A stretch of 64,000 nucleotides of DNA from Paenalcaligenes suwonensis (GCF_011290505.1 NZ_JAANPV010000006.1:1-64000); one strand, 5' to 3'. Shown: positions 24,263 through 33,639, counted from the stretch's first letter. Notes: generated by a model not told the origin, from the letters alone. Translations and numbers: made by a program.

Positions 24263-25348
24263 ATGGCCACATCACATTCTTCATCTCATCAGGTTACGAC
24301 TTGGCCCAAGTCGTCTTCTATGTTCGCAGGTTTGCTGCTCACCGGTTTACTGGGGCTAGTCTCCATGTGGTTAGGGCAACAACCTTGGTTTATGGCCAAT
24401 GGCTTAAGCCCGCTTACCATTGCCATTGTGCTGGGCATGATTTGTGGCCATACCTTCTACCCTAGCGTTCAACCCTATACATCAGCAGGCGTGGATTTTT
24501 CCAAAACCCGTTTGTTGCGTACCGGCATTGTGCTCTACGGCCTGCGCCTGACCTTTCAAGACATTGCACAAGTAGGCGTGACAGGGGTTGTGATTGATGC
24601 GTTGATGTTAGGCTCCACCTTTGCGATCGCCTGCTTCTTAGGGATGCGCTTATTCAAGATGGACCGACACACCACCTTGCTGATTGGTACCGGCGCTTCA
24701 ATTTGTGGTGCTGCTGCGGTGATGGCTGCAGAACCCATTGTGAAAGGCCGTGCTGAACACGTCACCGTCGCCATTGCTACCGTCGTCATCTTCGGTACCA
24801 TCGCTATGTTCTTGTGGCCCGTGCTGTACAACCTGTTCTTCCAACAAGGTTGGTTAGCCATGGATGCCCAGCAATACGGTGTGTTCGTTGGTTCTACCGT
24901 GCACGAAGTAGCCCAAGTCGTGGTAGCAGGTCGTGCTGCAGGTGAAGAAGCGGCTGGTGCGGCCGTGATCAGCAAAATGGTACGCGTGATCATGTTGGCT
25001 CCTTTCCTGATGCTGTTGGCCTGGGGCTTGCTGCGCTACGAGCGCAAACACAACCCACAAGCCGAACAATCCGGTAAGAAAATTGTGATCCCTTGGTTTG
25101 CCTTAGGCTTTATCTTGGTGATAGCCATTCACTCCACATCGGTACTGCCTCGTACTGTGGTTGAAAACGGTATTGTGTTGGATAACTTGCTGCTGGCGAT
25201 GGCGATGGGTGCCTTAGGCTTAAGCACACACGTTTCTGTGTTGCGCCGTGCTGGTATACGCCCACTACTGTTAGCGTTGATATTGTTCGGCTGGCTGCTG
25301 GGTGGTGGTTTACTGATTAACTTGGGTGTGCATGCTTTGCTAGGCTAA
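24263..25348 (+). CDS. YeiH family putative sulfate/sulfite exporter (UPF0324)
   Basis: 361-residue inner-membrane protein with about ten hydrophobic segments. It has YeiH/UPF0324 signatures, including GVDFSKTRLLRTGIVLYGLR, the half-membrane motif GTGASICGAAAVMA near residues 147-160, and GSTVHEVAQVVVAG. Family members are annotated as putative sulfate exporters; direct transport evidence is limited. The divergent YeiE-like regulator supports a role in sulfite or sulfur-compound stress. It is followed by a strong terminator. Confidence 0.85.
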   Translation: MATSHSSSHQVTTWPKSSSMFAGLLLTGLLGLVSMWLGQQPWFMANGLSPLTIAIVLGMICGHTFYPSVQPYTSAGVDFSKTRLLRTGIVLYGLRLTFQDIAQVGVTGVVIDALMLGSTFAIACFLGMRLFKMDRHTTLLIGTGASICGAAAVMAAEPIVKGRAEHVTVAIATVVIFGTIAMFLWPVLYNLFFQQGWLAMDAQQYGVFVGSTVHEVAQVVVAGRAAGEEAAGAAVISKMVRVIMLAPFLMLLAWGLLRYERKHNPQAEQSGKKIVIPWFALGFILVIAIHSTSVLPRTVVENGIVLDNLLLAMAMGALGLSTHVSVLRRAGIRPLLLALILFGWLLGGGLLINLGVHALLG

Positions 25349-25367
25349 CCCCAACGTTGCAACGTAT

Positions 25368-25397
25368 AAAAAGTCCCGCTTCGGCGGGATTTTTTTG
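25368..25397 (+). terminator. Intrinsic terminator of the yeiH-type gene
   Basis: Stem TCCCGC-ttcg-GCGGGA followed by seven T residues, 20 bases after the stop codon. UUCG is a classic stable tetraloop. Confidence 0.9.
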
Positions 25398-25552
25398 TGC
25401 TTGCAATCTCGTAATATTGCCTCTTCATCATGTCGTCAGTGCATACTCAAGGCTCGCTGCCATAGCCTAAGGTTAGCCTCTAAACGCATGTAATGAGCTT
25501 AAAGCCCACTTACTCACGACTGGACTGCATTAGCCTAAGGCTGCGAAAGTAT

Positions 25553-25581
25553 TTTTTTATTTGAGACACCAAATAAAAAAA
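25553..25581 (+). repeat. Loop-conserved hairpin element, copy 1
   Basis: A T run, ATTTG, loop AGACAC, CAAAT, then an A run: a 12-bp stem with a six-base loop. The 16-base core ATTTGAGACACCAAAT recurs in inverted orientation at 25898-25913. Confidence 0.75.
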
Positions 25582-25889
25582 CACTTCCATCCGCCTTTTG
25601 CTCGTCGCTTGCAGAGGTTTTTAGGTAGGTGATTTCTGTGGGTGTGCGTACTTCTGTACAAACACATAGTGTCACGCTGTGCCTTTTATTCAATGCTGTT
25701 GCTAATTGCCTGGCTTACCTCAGAGTCGCAGTCGCTAAGCTAAAACAAAACTGTCCCAGTAGCTCCCCAACACTCAGCATAGAAGCCTACCTCAGCTCTT
25801 AGCAGGGCATTTCGAGCCTACTAGAACGGCCCACAAGAAAGGGCGGTAAACCTATCAGTAGCAGCATGTTCAGGGGGGCGGAAAGAAAA

Positions 25890-25921
25890 TTTTTTTGATT
25901 TGGTGTCTCAAATCACAAAAA
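25890..25921 (-). repeat. Loop-conserved hairpin element, copy 2 (inverted)
   Basis: Identical 16-base core to copy 1 when read on the minus strand, with the stem extended by T/A runs and one bulge. Similarity to copy 1 continues weakly over about 50 bases, including CCGCC on the same side, which suggests common ancestry. Confidence 0.75.
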
Positions 25922-26091
25922 ATTCTTCTGCAGCTCCCCAGCATGTGCGATGGATACAGCCGTTATCTTGAGCCAGTATGACGAGTAAAGGCCACTCACC
26001 GTTAACCCACATCACGAATAAAACCGTATGACGCTTAAGAGAGGGTAGTAAATCTATCAATCGCGAACAACCCTGAGGAAACGGAGGAAAC

Positions 26092-26124
26092 AAAAAAGCT
26101 CCGGCATCACACCAGAGCTTTTTT
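26092..26124. terminator. Bidirectional terminator downstream of phoU
   Basis: AAAAAAGCTC and GAGCTTTTTT arms with a CCGG/CCAG extension enclose a short loop. It works as a hairpin plus U tract on both strands and ends the minus-strand phoU transcript. Confidence 0.85.
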
Positions 26125-26172
26125 AATCGTCGCCCCGCTTTCACGGAGCGTTTAGCACAACCTCACAACCTC

Positions 26173-26943
26173 TTAGGCTTGCTCAGACGCTGTGCTATCT
26201 GTTGCTGCAGCTTCAGCAGTCGCTTCAGGGATAGCATCCATGCTTTCCCCTCTGGCCACACGCTCAGCTGTTTTCACACCAGCGTGACGCACATCATCGC
26301 CATGCACCATGTAAATCACACGTTCTGCCATGTTTTTCGCATGGTCACCAATACGCTCTAGCGCACGGGCCAAGAAAATCAGGTCTATAGAACGCGAGAT
26401 AGTACGTGGGTCTTCGATCATGAAGGTACTGATGTGACGCAAAGAGGCTTTCCACTCACGGTCCACTTCTTTGTCGCTACGTACGATTTCTGCTGCACGA
26501 ATCGCATCTTGGCGCGCAAAGGCATCCAACGTGTTTTTAATCATGCTAATCACAGACATGCTCATGTGGCGTAGTTCTACGACTGGCTCGTAGCCAGATT
26601 CGTTTTCGTAAAGTCGGCGCACCATTTTGGCAATGCGTTCGGCCTCATCACCACAGCGTTCCATGTCGGTCAGCATTTTGGAGATGGACAGCAGCATACG
26701 CAAGTCGATAGCGGTAGGCTGATTACGAGCGATCAAGTGAGTAATGCGACTGTCGATTTCGACTTCCAGTGCATTCACCTCTTTCTCTCGCTCACGCACT
26801 TTTTCAACTAAAGTGAGATCACCGCTGAACAAGGCTTCCATTGCTTCACGCACCATAGACTCCACGATGCCACCCATTTTCAAGAAAAGGGAGCGTGTGT
26901 TTTCTAAATCGCTGTGAAATTGTTTGTTGGTGTGTTCAATCAT
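26173..26943 (-). CDS. phoU: Phosphate transport system regulatory protein PhoU
   Basis: 256-residue cytoplasmic protein with two three-helix PhoU repeats. The metal-binding motif region DMERCGDEAERIAKM lies near residues 91-105, and LARALERIGDHAKNMAERV near 190-208. The C-terminal tail is rich in Ala, Glu and Thr and is probably disordered. PhoU represses the PhoR/PhoB phosphate response together with the Pst transporter. Here it is not next to pst or phoB genes and instead follows rpiA. Confidence 0.95.
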   Translation of the reverse strand: MIEHTNKQFHSDLENTRSLFLKMGGIVESMVREAMEALFSGDLTLVEKVREREKEVNALEVEIDSRITHLIARNQPTAIDLRMLLSISKMLTDMERCGDEAERIAKMVRRLYENESGYEPVVELRHMSMSVISMIKNTLDAFARQDAIRAAEIVRSDKEVDREWKASLRHISTFMIEDPRTISRSIDLIFLARALERIGDHAKNMAERVIYMVHGDDVRHAGVKTAERVARGESMDAIPEATAEAAATDSTASEQA

Positions 26944-27014
26944 GGATACTACCCTTGATAGACGCTACTGAATAAAAATAAACCTTAGGATACCGCCTCA
27001 TTATGACAGAGGTG

Positions 27015-27704
27015 TTACGAGTCCGATAGCTCTCGTCGTTGTACACCCTCTTGAGAGGCGATCAAGGCGATACTCGCACCTGACAAGGCAAACAAGCCAC
27101 AACACACCACACCAGGAATATTGTTAATACGTTGTTCTAAGGCTTTAGGATCTTGAATCTGCAAACCATGCACATCCAAAATCTGGCAACCGTTATCCGT
27201 GATGAAATCAGCACGCAACACAGGATTACCACCCAATGCTGCCAGTTGACGCGCAACGGCTGCACGCGCCATAGGAATCACCTCTACGGGTAGAGGGAAT
27301 GCACCCAACACGGCTACTTCTTTGGAAGCATCTGCAATACATAAGAAGTTCTTAGCAACCGACGCCACAATCTTCTCGCGAGTTAGTGCACCGCCACCAC
27401 CTTTGGTCATGGCAAGACTAGGATCCAACTCATCGGCGCCATCCACATACCACAGCAAGGACTCCACATCGTTTAAGTCGTAAACCGTAATACCCAAATC
27501 ACGCATGCGGCGAGTAGAGCGCTCGGAGCTAGAAACCGCCCCCTTAAATGCCCCTTTATGTGCCGCCAGAGCATCTATAAACAAATCCACAGTGGATCCG
27601 GTACCTACACCTAAAATGCTGTCGGTACGCAGTTGTGGCAATACAAATTCCACAGCTGCTTGTGCAACGTGGGCCTTTAGTTCTGTTTGGGTATACATAG
27701 TCAT
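27015..27704 (-). CDS. rpiA: Ribose-5-phosphate isomerase A
   Basis: Interconverts ribose 5-phosphate and ribulose 5-phosphate in the pentose phosphate pathway. At 229 residues it has all family motifs: [12 protein letters not shown] (about 32-43), the phosphate-binding [17 protein letters not shown] with the catalytic aspartate, and [11 protein letters not shown]. It may start at MTMYTQ or MYTQ (27698). It lies between phoU and the ArsC/Spx-like gene on the same strand. Confidence 0.95.
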   Translation of the reverse strand: MTMYTQTELKAHVAQAAVEFVLPQLRTDSILGVGTGSTVDLFIDALAAHKGAFKGAVSSSERSTRRMRDLGITVYDLNDVESLLWYVDGADELDPSLAMTKGGGGALTREKIVASVAKNFLCIADASKEVAVLGAFPLPVEVIPMARAAVARQLAALGGNPVLRADFITDNGCQILDVHGLQIQDPKALEQRINNIPGVVCCGLFALSGASIALIASQEGVQRRELSDS

Positions 27705-27763
27705 TTTTACTCGTTACAACCACAACCACGCAAAACGCGTGGCCTACGTATTGAGTGATAGGC

Positions 27764-28114
27764 TTAGCCTAAAAACTCTATCATTTTCTTTTCGTTAAAA
27801 CCGGCTATGGCACTACCATCCGCTTTAACCGTTACGGGACGACGCACCACTGTTGGATGTGTCGCAATAATGGCCAACCAATCGGCATCGCTTGCTGGTG
27901 TTTTTAATGCATCGTCCAAATTACGCCATGTCATCGAAGCACGGTTAACCAGCTTGGGCCATTCGCCTAATTGCTTTACCCAGTCTTGCAACAGTGCAGG
28001 ATCAACCGGATTAGCACGGTAATCGATGAACTCCACTTGCTGGCCTTGAGCTTCCAACCATTTCAGGGCTTTTACACACGTACTGCAATTTTTGATGCCA
28101 TAAACACGTAGCAT
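27764..28114 (-). CDS. ArsC/Spx-family reductase-like protein (YffB type)
   Basis: 116-residue thioredoxin-fold protein. It starts MLRVYGIKNCSTCVKALKWL, with a CSTC pair at residues 10-13, and contains the family motif VVRRPV. This matches the YffB/ArsC-like group rather than true arsenate reductase, whose catalytic site is CxxS. A glutathione-dependent thiol reductase role is suggested for the group but not established. It begins nine bases after potI, so it may be the last gene of the putrescine operon. Confidence 0.85.
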   Translation of the reverse strand: MLRVYGIKNCSTCVKALKWLEAQGQQVEFIDYRANPVDPALLQDWVKQLGEWPKLVNRASMTWRNLDDALKTPASDADWLAIIATHPTVVRRPVTVKADGSAIAGFNEKKMIEFLG

Positions 28115-28123
28115 GGTGACTCC

Positions 28124-28933
28124 TTACTGTTCTGCTTTATTCACTTGGTGCTGAAGACGATTCGCCACAATCACCACCAAGCCAACGATTAAGATAAACA
28201 GTGTAGCAAGCGCATTGATTTCTGGCTTCAACCCTAAGCGCACGCGCGAGAACACCTCTACTGGCAAGGTGGTATAACCCGGGCCAGACAAGAAGGAGGC
28301 AATCACCACATCGTCTAAGGACAAGGTGAAGGCTAACAGCCATGCTGCCATTAATGCAGGCGCTATCAAGGGCAAGGTAATCAGGAAAAACACCTTTAGT
28401 GGTGTTGCCCCCAAATCCATGGCCGCCTCTTCCAGTGAACGATCGAAGTCACGAATACGCGACTGCACCACCACCGCCACATACGCCATACACAGCAACA
28501 CATGCCCCACCCAAATGGTGAAGATGCCATTTTCTGCAGGCCAACCAAAAAGCTTGGAGAACTCCACAAACATCAACAACAGAGAAATACCCAGTACCAC
28601 CTCGGGAATCACCAGCGGCGCGCTGAGCATACCTACATACATAGCAAAGCCACGGAATTTACCCATGCGTGCCAACACATAGCCTGCCCACGTGCCCAAA
28701 ACCACCGCTGCCGTCGCTGTCATGCCAGCGATCAAAAAGGACAGCTTTGCAGCATCCAGCAGCGCATGATCGTTCATTAGCGATTTGTACCAACGCAATG
28801 AAAAGCCAGACCACGACGTCATCAAGGTGGAATCATTAAATGAAAACACCATTAAGAACAGGATGGGCATGTACAAGAAGCCAAAGCCTATGAACAGTAC
28901 GATGCCTCGTAACCAAGGATTAGGACGCACCAT
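28124..28933 (-). CDS. potI: Putrescine ABC transporter permease PotI
   Basis: Second membrane subunit of a PotFGHI-type importer. I choose the ATG at 28933 (269 residues, MVRPNPWLRG) because AAGGAAA lies just upstream; a longer frame would intrude into potH. It has six membrane segments. The inner-membrane coupling motif EEAAMDLGATPLKVFFLITLP lies near residues 155-175. It follows potH by two bases. Confidence 0.92.
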   Translation of the reverse strand: MVRPNPWLRGIVLFIGFGFLYMPILFLMVFSFNDSTLMTSWSGFSLRWYKSLMNDHALLDAAKLSFLIAGMTATAAVVLGTWAGYVLARMGKFRGFAMYVGMLSAPLVIPEVVLGISLLLMFVEFSKLFGWPAENGIFTIWVGHVLLCMAYVAVVVQSRIRDFDRSLEEAAMDLGATPLKVFFLITLPLIAPALMAAWLLAFTLSLDDVVIASFLSGPGYTTLPVEVFSRVRLGLKPEINALATLFILIVGLVVIVANRLQHQVNKAEQ

Positions 28934-28935
28934 CG

Positions 28936-29847
28936 CTATTTCCTTTCGTTTTGCAGATGTCGCATTTGGCTGTACTGGAACAGCACCAACGGGATAATCA
29001 ACAGCAACACCATCACACACGTTACCGCTGCTGCCATCGGCCAGTCTGCATTATTAAAGAACTCGTTCCACATAATGCGCCCCATCATCAAGGTGTCCGC
29101 GCCACCCAGCATTTCCGGGATTACGTATTCACCTATAGAAGGAATAAAGACCAACATGGCACCGGCAATCACACCCGGCATAGAAAGCGGCAAGGTCACA
29201 TGCAAAAATGTGGACCATGGACGCGCACCTAGGTCAGATGCTGCCTCTAGCAAACGCACATCTAGCTTCACTAGGTTGGCGTACAAGGGCAAAATAAAGA
29301 AAGGCAGATAGGCATATACCAGCCCTATATATACCGCCAATTCAGTGCGGTACAACGTTAAGGGGCTGTCTATCACCCCCAGCCACAGCAAGACGTTATT
29401 GATCACACCGTCAGTACGCAACAATCCTACCCATGCATAGACTCGCAGTAACAGTGAGGTCCAAAAGGGCAAAATTACCGCTAACAACAAATAATGCCGA
29501 ATACCCGGCTTGGCTCTGGCGATGTAATACGCCATGGGATAACCTATCAACACACAAAAGAAGGTGGAGATAGCAGCAATTTTGACCGAGCTGAAATAGG
29601 TATCCAGATACAAATTATCGCTAAACAGCAGCACGTAACTACGTAAGTGCAACAGCAGCGACAAGGTATCGTCTTGCATTTCAGCCAGCGGCGTATAGGG
29701 CGGCACGCCAAATTTAAGATCCGCAAAACTGATCTTAAATACCAGCAAGAAAGGAATAAACAGGAACAAAAACAGCCAGACAAAAGGCAGACCTATGACT
29801 AACGACCTGCCTGATGGCACATAGCGGCGCCAGCTAAAAATCTTCAT
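28936..29847 (-). CDS. potH: Putrescine ABC transporter permease PotH
   Basis: First membrane subunit of the importer, 303 residues. It starts with a basic cytoplasmic end (MKIFSWRRYVPSGRS), then has six membrane segments and the ATPase-contacting loop LEAASDLGARPWSTFLHVTLP near residues 200-220. It overlaps potG by four bases. The pair PotH/PotI forms the heterodimeric channel. Confidence 0.93.
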   Translation of the reverse strand: MKIFSWRRYVPSGRSLVIGLPFVWLFLFLFIPFLLVFKISFADLKFGVPPYTPLAEMQDDTLSLLLHLRSYVLLFSDNLYLDTYFSSVKIAAISTFFCVLIGYPMAYYIARAKPGIRHYLLLAVILPFWTSLLLRVYAWVGLLRTDGVINNVLLWLGVIDSPLTLYRTELAVYIGLVYAYLPFFILPLYANLVKLDVRLLEAASDLGARPWSTFLHVTLPLSMPGVIAGAMLVFIPSIGEYVIPEMLGGADTLMMGRIMWNEFFNNADWPMAAAVTCVMVLLLIIPLVLFQYSQMRHLQNERK

Positions 29848-30974
29848 GATGGCAACACAATCGCACTGTCGTCAGACCAACTGACGTACACCTCATCATC
29901 CACGCCGGGCGCATCGGCTTGAGCCAAGGTTAGGCTAGGCATGTGGGACTCCACCACCTTGCCCGAATCTAGGCGTACTTGGTAGCGCACGTAGCTACCC
30001 ATCCAAGCCATATGGCTGACCACACCGTGGCCCCAGTTTTTTTCCTGCTCGGGTTGAGCATGGCTAACCACTATCTGTTCAGGGCGTATGGACACATAGA
30101 CTTCCATGCCCAGTGGCTCACTAATACCGTGGTTCACATGCAGCACGCGAGACAGTTCATCGCTACCTATTTCCACATGGTCAGGTTCGTCTACTACGAT
30201 CTCACCGGTAAACAAGTTTGTAGAACCGATGAAACCCGCCACAAAACGCGAATTAGGAAAGGCATACACATCGTAAGGCGTACCACATTGCTCTATCTGG
30301 CCTGCCGTCATCACTGCAATACGGTGCGCCATGGTCATGGCCTCTTCTTGGTCGTGAGTCACCATAATGCAGGTCACACCCACTTGCTCCAAGATTTTGA
30401 CCAACTCAACCTGTGTTTTGGTACGAATCTGCTTATCCAATGCCGACATGGGTTCGTCTAGCAGCAACAGCTTAGGTCGCTTCACCAAACTACGCGCCAA
30501 TGCTACACGCTGCTGCTGACCACCCGACAGTTGGCTAGGCTTACGACGTGCATAGCCTGCCATTTGTACTAAATCTAACGCCTCAAAAACGCGCTCATGA
30601 ATTTCATTCTTAGGCACACCTTCTTGCTTCAGACCAAAAGCCACGTTGGCTTCTACTGTCATGTGCGGGAATAGCGCATACGACTGGAACATCATGTTGA
30701 CCGGCCGCTTATAGGGCGGCAGGTCAGTGATGTCTTCGTTGTCGAGATAAATACGGCCGGAAGTCACTTCCTCAAAGCCAGCTAACATGCGCAGCAGTGT
30801 AGACTTTCCACACCCAGAACTGCCCAACAGAGCAAAAAACTCGTGACGCTGTACCGATAAATTTACGGATTTCACCGCCACGGTATCGCCAAAAATCTTG
30901 ACGACGTTTTCTACTCTGACGAACTCATCCTCTGCTCCCGCCCACGATGTTGCGGCTGAACGGTTTTCCAACAT
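29844..30974 (-). CDS. potG: Putrescine ABC transporter ATP-binding protein PotG
   Basis: 376-residue ATPase that powers PotHI. It carries Walker A GSSGCGKST (about 53-61), signature LSGGQQQRVALARS, Walker B LLLLDEPMSALD and H-loop THDQEEA. A C-terminal TOBE-type regulatory domain follows (from about residue 250; VSIRPEQIVV). It overlaps potH by four bases and starts four bases after potF. Spermidine-preferring PotA is the alternative family assignment, but the F-G-H-I order favours putrescine. Confidence 0.93.
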   Translation of the reverse strand: MLENRSAATSWAGAEDEFVRVENVVKIFGDTVAVKSVNLSVQRHEFFALLGSSGCGKSTLLRMLAGFEEVTSGRIYLDNEDITDLPPYKRPVNMMFQSYALFPHMTVEANVAFGLKQEGVPKNEIHERVFEALDLVQMAGYARRKPSQLSGGQQQRVALARSLVKRPKLLLLDEPMSALDKQIRTKTQVELVKILEQVGVTCIMVTHDQEEAMTMAHRIAVMTAGQIEQCGTPYDVYAFPNSRFVAGFIGSTNLFTGEIVVDEPDHVEIGSDELSRVLHVNHGISEPLGMEVYVSIRPEQIVVSHAQPEQEKNWGHGVVSHMAWMGSYVRYQVRLDSGKVVESHMPSLTLAQADAPGVDDEVYVSWSDDSAIVLPS

Positions 30975-30978
30975 CGAG

Positions 30979-32079
30979 TTAGCGTCCTGATTTCAGTTCT
31001 GCCCACATGCGTGTTTGCAAACGCTGTACAGGCAATGGTTGCGGCTTAATCACAAACAACGTTTGTGCTACCTCTGCAGGTGGATAAATCATCACGTTAT
31101 CCGCCACTTCTTTCACCACGAACTCACGTGCTGATTTATTCGCGTTGGGGTAGAACATGGTGTTGGTAATAGCAGCGTGTACTTCAGGCGTTTCAATGTA
31201 GTTAATGAACGCGTGTGCAGCCTCTACGTTGGAGGCATCCTTAGGGATAGCCATGGTGTCAAACCAGATGGGCGCACCGCCTTCAGGAATGTAGTAATCC
31301 ACCTTGTAGGTTTTACCTGCTTCTTTGGCACGATTCGCTGCAATCATCACGTCGCCCGAGAAGGCATACACCATACACAAATCGCCGGTAGCCAACTCGT
31401 CAATAAAACCTGACGAACTAAACTGGCGAATGTAAGGGCGTATTTGCTTGAGCAACGCCAAGGCTTCTTTGTAATCTTCTGGGTCAGAACTATTGGGGTC
31501 TTTACCCAAGTAGTACAGTACGGCGGGGAACACTTGTGCTGCCTCATCCAACACGGAAATACCGCAGGACTTCAGCTTCTCAGCGTTCTCGGGTTTGAAC
31601 AACATATCCCAGTTACCTAGGTCTACGTCATCACCAAAAATCTCACGTACTTTGTCTACGTTATAGCCTAGACCATTGGTGCCATAGCCCCATGGAATCA
31701 AGTAATCGTTACCAGGGTCTACATCGGCCAATACCGCCATGATGTCGGGATCCAAGTGTTCCCAATTAGGCAGTTTGCTTTTATCTAATTTTTGAAACAG
31801 GCCGCCTTCAATTTGGCGCGCTGCATAATGCGTAGAAGGTACTACAACGTCGTACCCTGATTTGCCCGTTAACAATTTGGCCTGCAACGTATCATTACTG
31901 TCGTACACATCGTACCGAACCTTGATACCTGTTTTTTCTTCAAAACCGGATAAGGTATCTGGAGCCGTGTATTCTGCCCAGTTGTATACATTAACAACTT
32001 TCTCTTGGGCCAAAACGGAAGTAGCTGAAAGCACCAGCGCGGCACCCAACAGGGTGTGTTTTGCATAACCGAAGCTCAT
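30979..32079 (-). CDS. potF: Putrescine-binding periplasmic protein PotF
   Basis: Periplasmic receptor of the importer, 366 residues. A Sec signal peptide ends in SATSVLAQE (cleavage after about residue 24). The mature part starts with VVNVYNWAEYTAPD, characteristic of PotF/PotD receptors, and contains VVVPSTHYAARQI and WGYGTNGLGYN. It is first of potFGHI, as in E. coli. Confidence 0.93.
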   Translation of the reverse strand: MSFGYAKHTLLGAALVLSATSVLAQEKVVNVYNWAEYTAPDTLSGFEEKTGIKVRYDVYDSNDTLQAKLLTGKSGYDVVVPSTHYAARQIEGGLFQKLDKSKLPNWEHLDPDIMAVLADVDPGNDYLIPWGYGTNGLGYNVDKVREIFGDDVDLGNWDMLFKPENAEKLKSCGISVLDEAAQVFPAVLYYLGKDPNSSDPEDYKEALALLKQIRPYIRQFSSSGFIDELATGDLCMVYAFSGDVMIAANRAKEAGKTYKVDYYIPEGGAPIWFDTMAIPKDASNVEAAHAFINYIETPEVHAAITNTMFYPNANKSAREFVVKEVADNVMIYPPAEVAQTLFVIKPQPLPVQRLQTRMWAELKSGR

Positions 32080-32159
32080 TGGCGAACCCCTTTGAAAACG
32101 TACAAACCAAAAACCGTGATGATAGCGGTTTTAGCATGGCGAGGTCATCGTTTATTTGG

Positions 32160-32864
32160 CTATTGTTGCAGATAAGCCCGATTTAATTCCTGCCACCATA
32201 ATCCGCCATCCGGACCACACACTTTCTGCAAAGATCGCTGCAATCTTTGTAGGTTTCCTTGGCGTTTTTTATCGTCCATGGTGACGCGTCTGGCCCTATC
32301 AAAATCGATAAGCCAAACCTGATCAAACGCATCCAACAAAATATTGTAGGCATTCAAGTCAGCGTGCCACACACCCACCTCATGCATCGCCAAAATAGCC
32401 TTGGCGACGACTTGTGGATCGGCTTTATCCAAACAAGTCGCCAAGGGCTTAACGTTAGGCACTCGCTCAACAATAATGGCGGCCTCGTACGACCAGCCAA
32501 AACGTTGATACATCGCAGCTAACGGTGCAGGCACATGCTGTGGAATACGCGCATGTAAATACTGCATGACCACGAACTCAGCCCACGAGCGTGTATTACC
32601 CGCCCCTAACCACGCGTAACGTTGACGCACTACCTTGCCGACTAACCCGCCACGTCTATAAAAACGCAGCACCCCTTGCATATCTATAGGTAGATCCACA
32701 AACCATGCCGCTTGACGCCCCCCTTGGCTCACCTTCTCGGCACGTAGCTCTGGGTTTTCAGGATCAAACAAGTTTTCGTCAAACACCCTGCCTAAAGGAT
32801 TGGCATACAAGGTGTGATACTGCCCATGATGCACATGGAAGGTACGTGAATCCAGCAATGTCAT
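32160..32864 (-). CDS. kdkA: 3-deoxy-D-manno-octulosonic acid kinase
   Basis: Phosphorylates Kdo in the LPS inner core at position 4 using ATP, on the cytoplasmic side. 234 residues with the eukaryotic-like kinase core of the WaaP/KdkA group: catalytic HADLN (167-171, D169) and the metal-binding DFD (187-189). The N-terminal GGRQAAWFV and RGGLVGK also fit KdkA. It is the last gene of a tight cluster (SDR, radA, TauE-type exporter, kdkA) with gaps of one to six bases. Kdo phosphorylation typically goes with a single Kdo residue in the core. Confidence 0.88.
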   Translation of the reverse strand: MTLLDSRTFHVHHGQYHTLYANPLGRVFDENLFDPENPELRAEKVSQGGRQAAWFVDLPIDMQGVLRFYRRGGLVGKVVRQRYAWLGAGNTRSWAEFVVMQYLHARIPQHVPAPLAAMYQRFGWSYEAAIIVERVPNVKPLATCLDKADPQVVAKAILAMHEVGVWHADLNAYNILLDAFDQVWLIDFDRARRVTMDDKKRQGNLQRLQRSLQKVCGPDGGLWWQELNRAYLQQ

Positions 32865-32865
32865 A

Positions 32866-33636
32866 TCAAATCTTTAGAAGCAAAAGCACCATGATTAACA
32901 ATAACATGCAGGCAAAAATCAGCTTTAGCCTTGGCTCTGGCATACCGTGCGCTAACCGCACACCTACGGGCACCAAACACATACTGCCTAGCGCCATAGG
33001 GATACCAATATGCCAATCTACCTGCCCATGTGAAGCGTAGGTTAACAACGCCACCGTCAACCCCGGTAGCACCATCGTCAACCCTAATGCTTGTGCATTG
33101 AATTGGGATAATTTAAAAAACCGTGTTAGCACGGGTACGGCGACTACCGATCCACCCACACCAAAAATACCGCCCGCTAAACCCGCTAGCACACCCAATA
33201 ACGCAAAAGAGGAACGCGAATGGTCTGAGGCTTGTTTGGTAGGTGGTGAGCGGCGATTCCGCAGTGCAGCACTTTGCTGAAAATAGTACAACGCCACTGC
33301 CAATACGAACAGGGCATAGATCAAACGTAAGGTATCGGAAGGCAAGCTTAATGCAAAAAAAGCGCCTACCCAGGTAAACAAACTGGCACTGGCAGCACCC
33401 GCCAGCGCAGAACCTCTATCTATACGTGCATATTGGTTGTACTTACGTATAGTCAGCATAACGGCGGGTAACACCATAATCAAGGCCGTACCTTGTGCTA
33501 ACTGTTGATCCATATCTTGCATCAACACGAGCAAGGGAATCGCGAGCAAGCCGCCACCTATACCCAAGATACCACCAATAAACCCTATACCGGCACCTAT
33601 TGCCATGAATAGGATAAGCTGCAGCACCATATCCAT
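32866..33636 (-). CDS. TauE/SafE family sulfite exporter-like protein
   Basis: 256-residue inner-membrane protein with about eight hydrophobic segments. It has the paired glycine-rich motifs of the TauE/SafE (DUF81) family, GIGFIGGILGIGGGLLAIP near the N-terminus and GLAGGIFGVGGSVVAVP near residue 155. Members export sulfite or sulfoacetate, or have unknown anionic substrates. It starts three bases after radA and ends one base before kdkA, so it is co-transcribed with them. The substrate cannot be told. Confidence 0.85.
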   Translation of the reverse strand: MDMVLQLILFMAIGAGIGFIGGILGIGGGLLAIPLLVLMQDMDQQLAQGTALIMVLPAVMLTIRKYNQYARIDRGSALAGAASASLFTWVGAFFALSLPSDTLRLIYALFVLAVALYYFQQSAALRNRRSPPTKQASDHSRSSFALLGVLAGLAGGIFGVGGSVVAVPVLTRFFKLSQFNAQALGLTMVLPGLTVALLTYASHGQVDWHIGIPMALGSMCLVPVGVRLAHGMPEPRLKLIFACMLLLIMVLLLLKI

Positions 33637-33639
33637 GAC

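Larger units (their letters stand above)
25398..26090. other. Gene-free interval with inverted hairpin elements
   Basis: Nearly 700 bases between two terminators, with no credible gene on either strand. A 79-codon frame at 25908-26144 (minus) starts at a GTG and runs through the phoU terminator and a repeat, so I do not accept it. The interval holds two inverted hairpins (25553-25581 and 25890-25921) and a duplicated TAGCCTAAGG at about 25464 and 25531. A decayed gene, small mobile element or unrecognised RNA are all possible. Confidence 0.5.

Noticed and set aside
25908-26144. 78-residue frame on the minus strand
   Set aside because: It starts at a GTG without a ribosome site and runs through the phoU terminator and a repeat hairpin.
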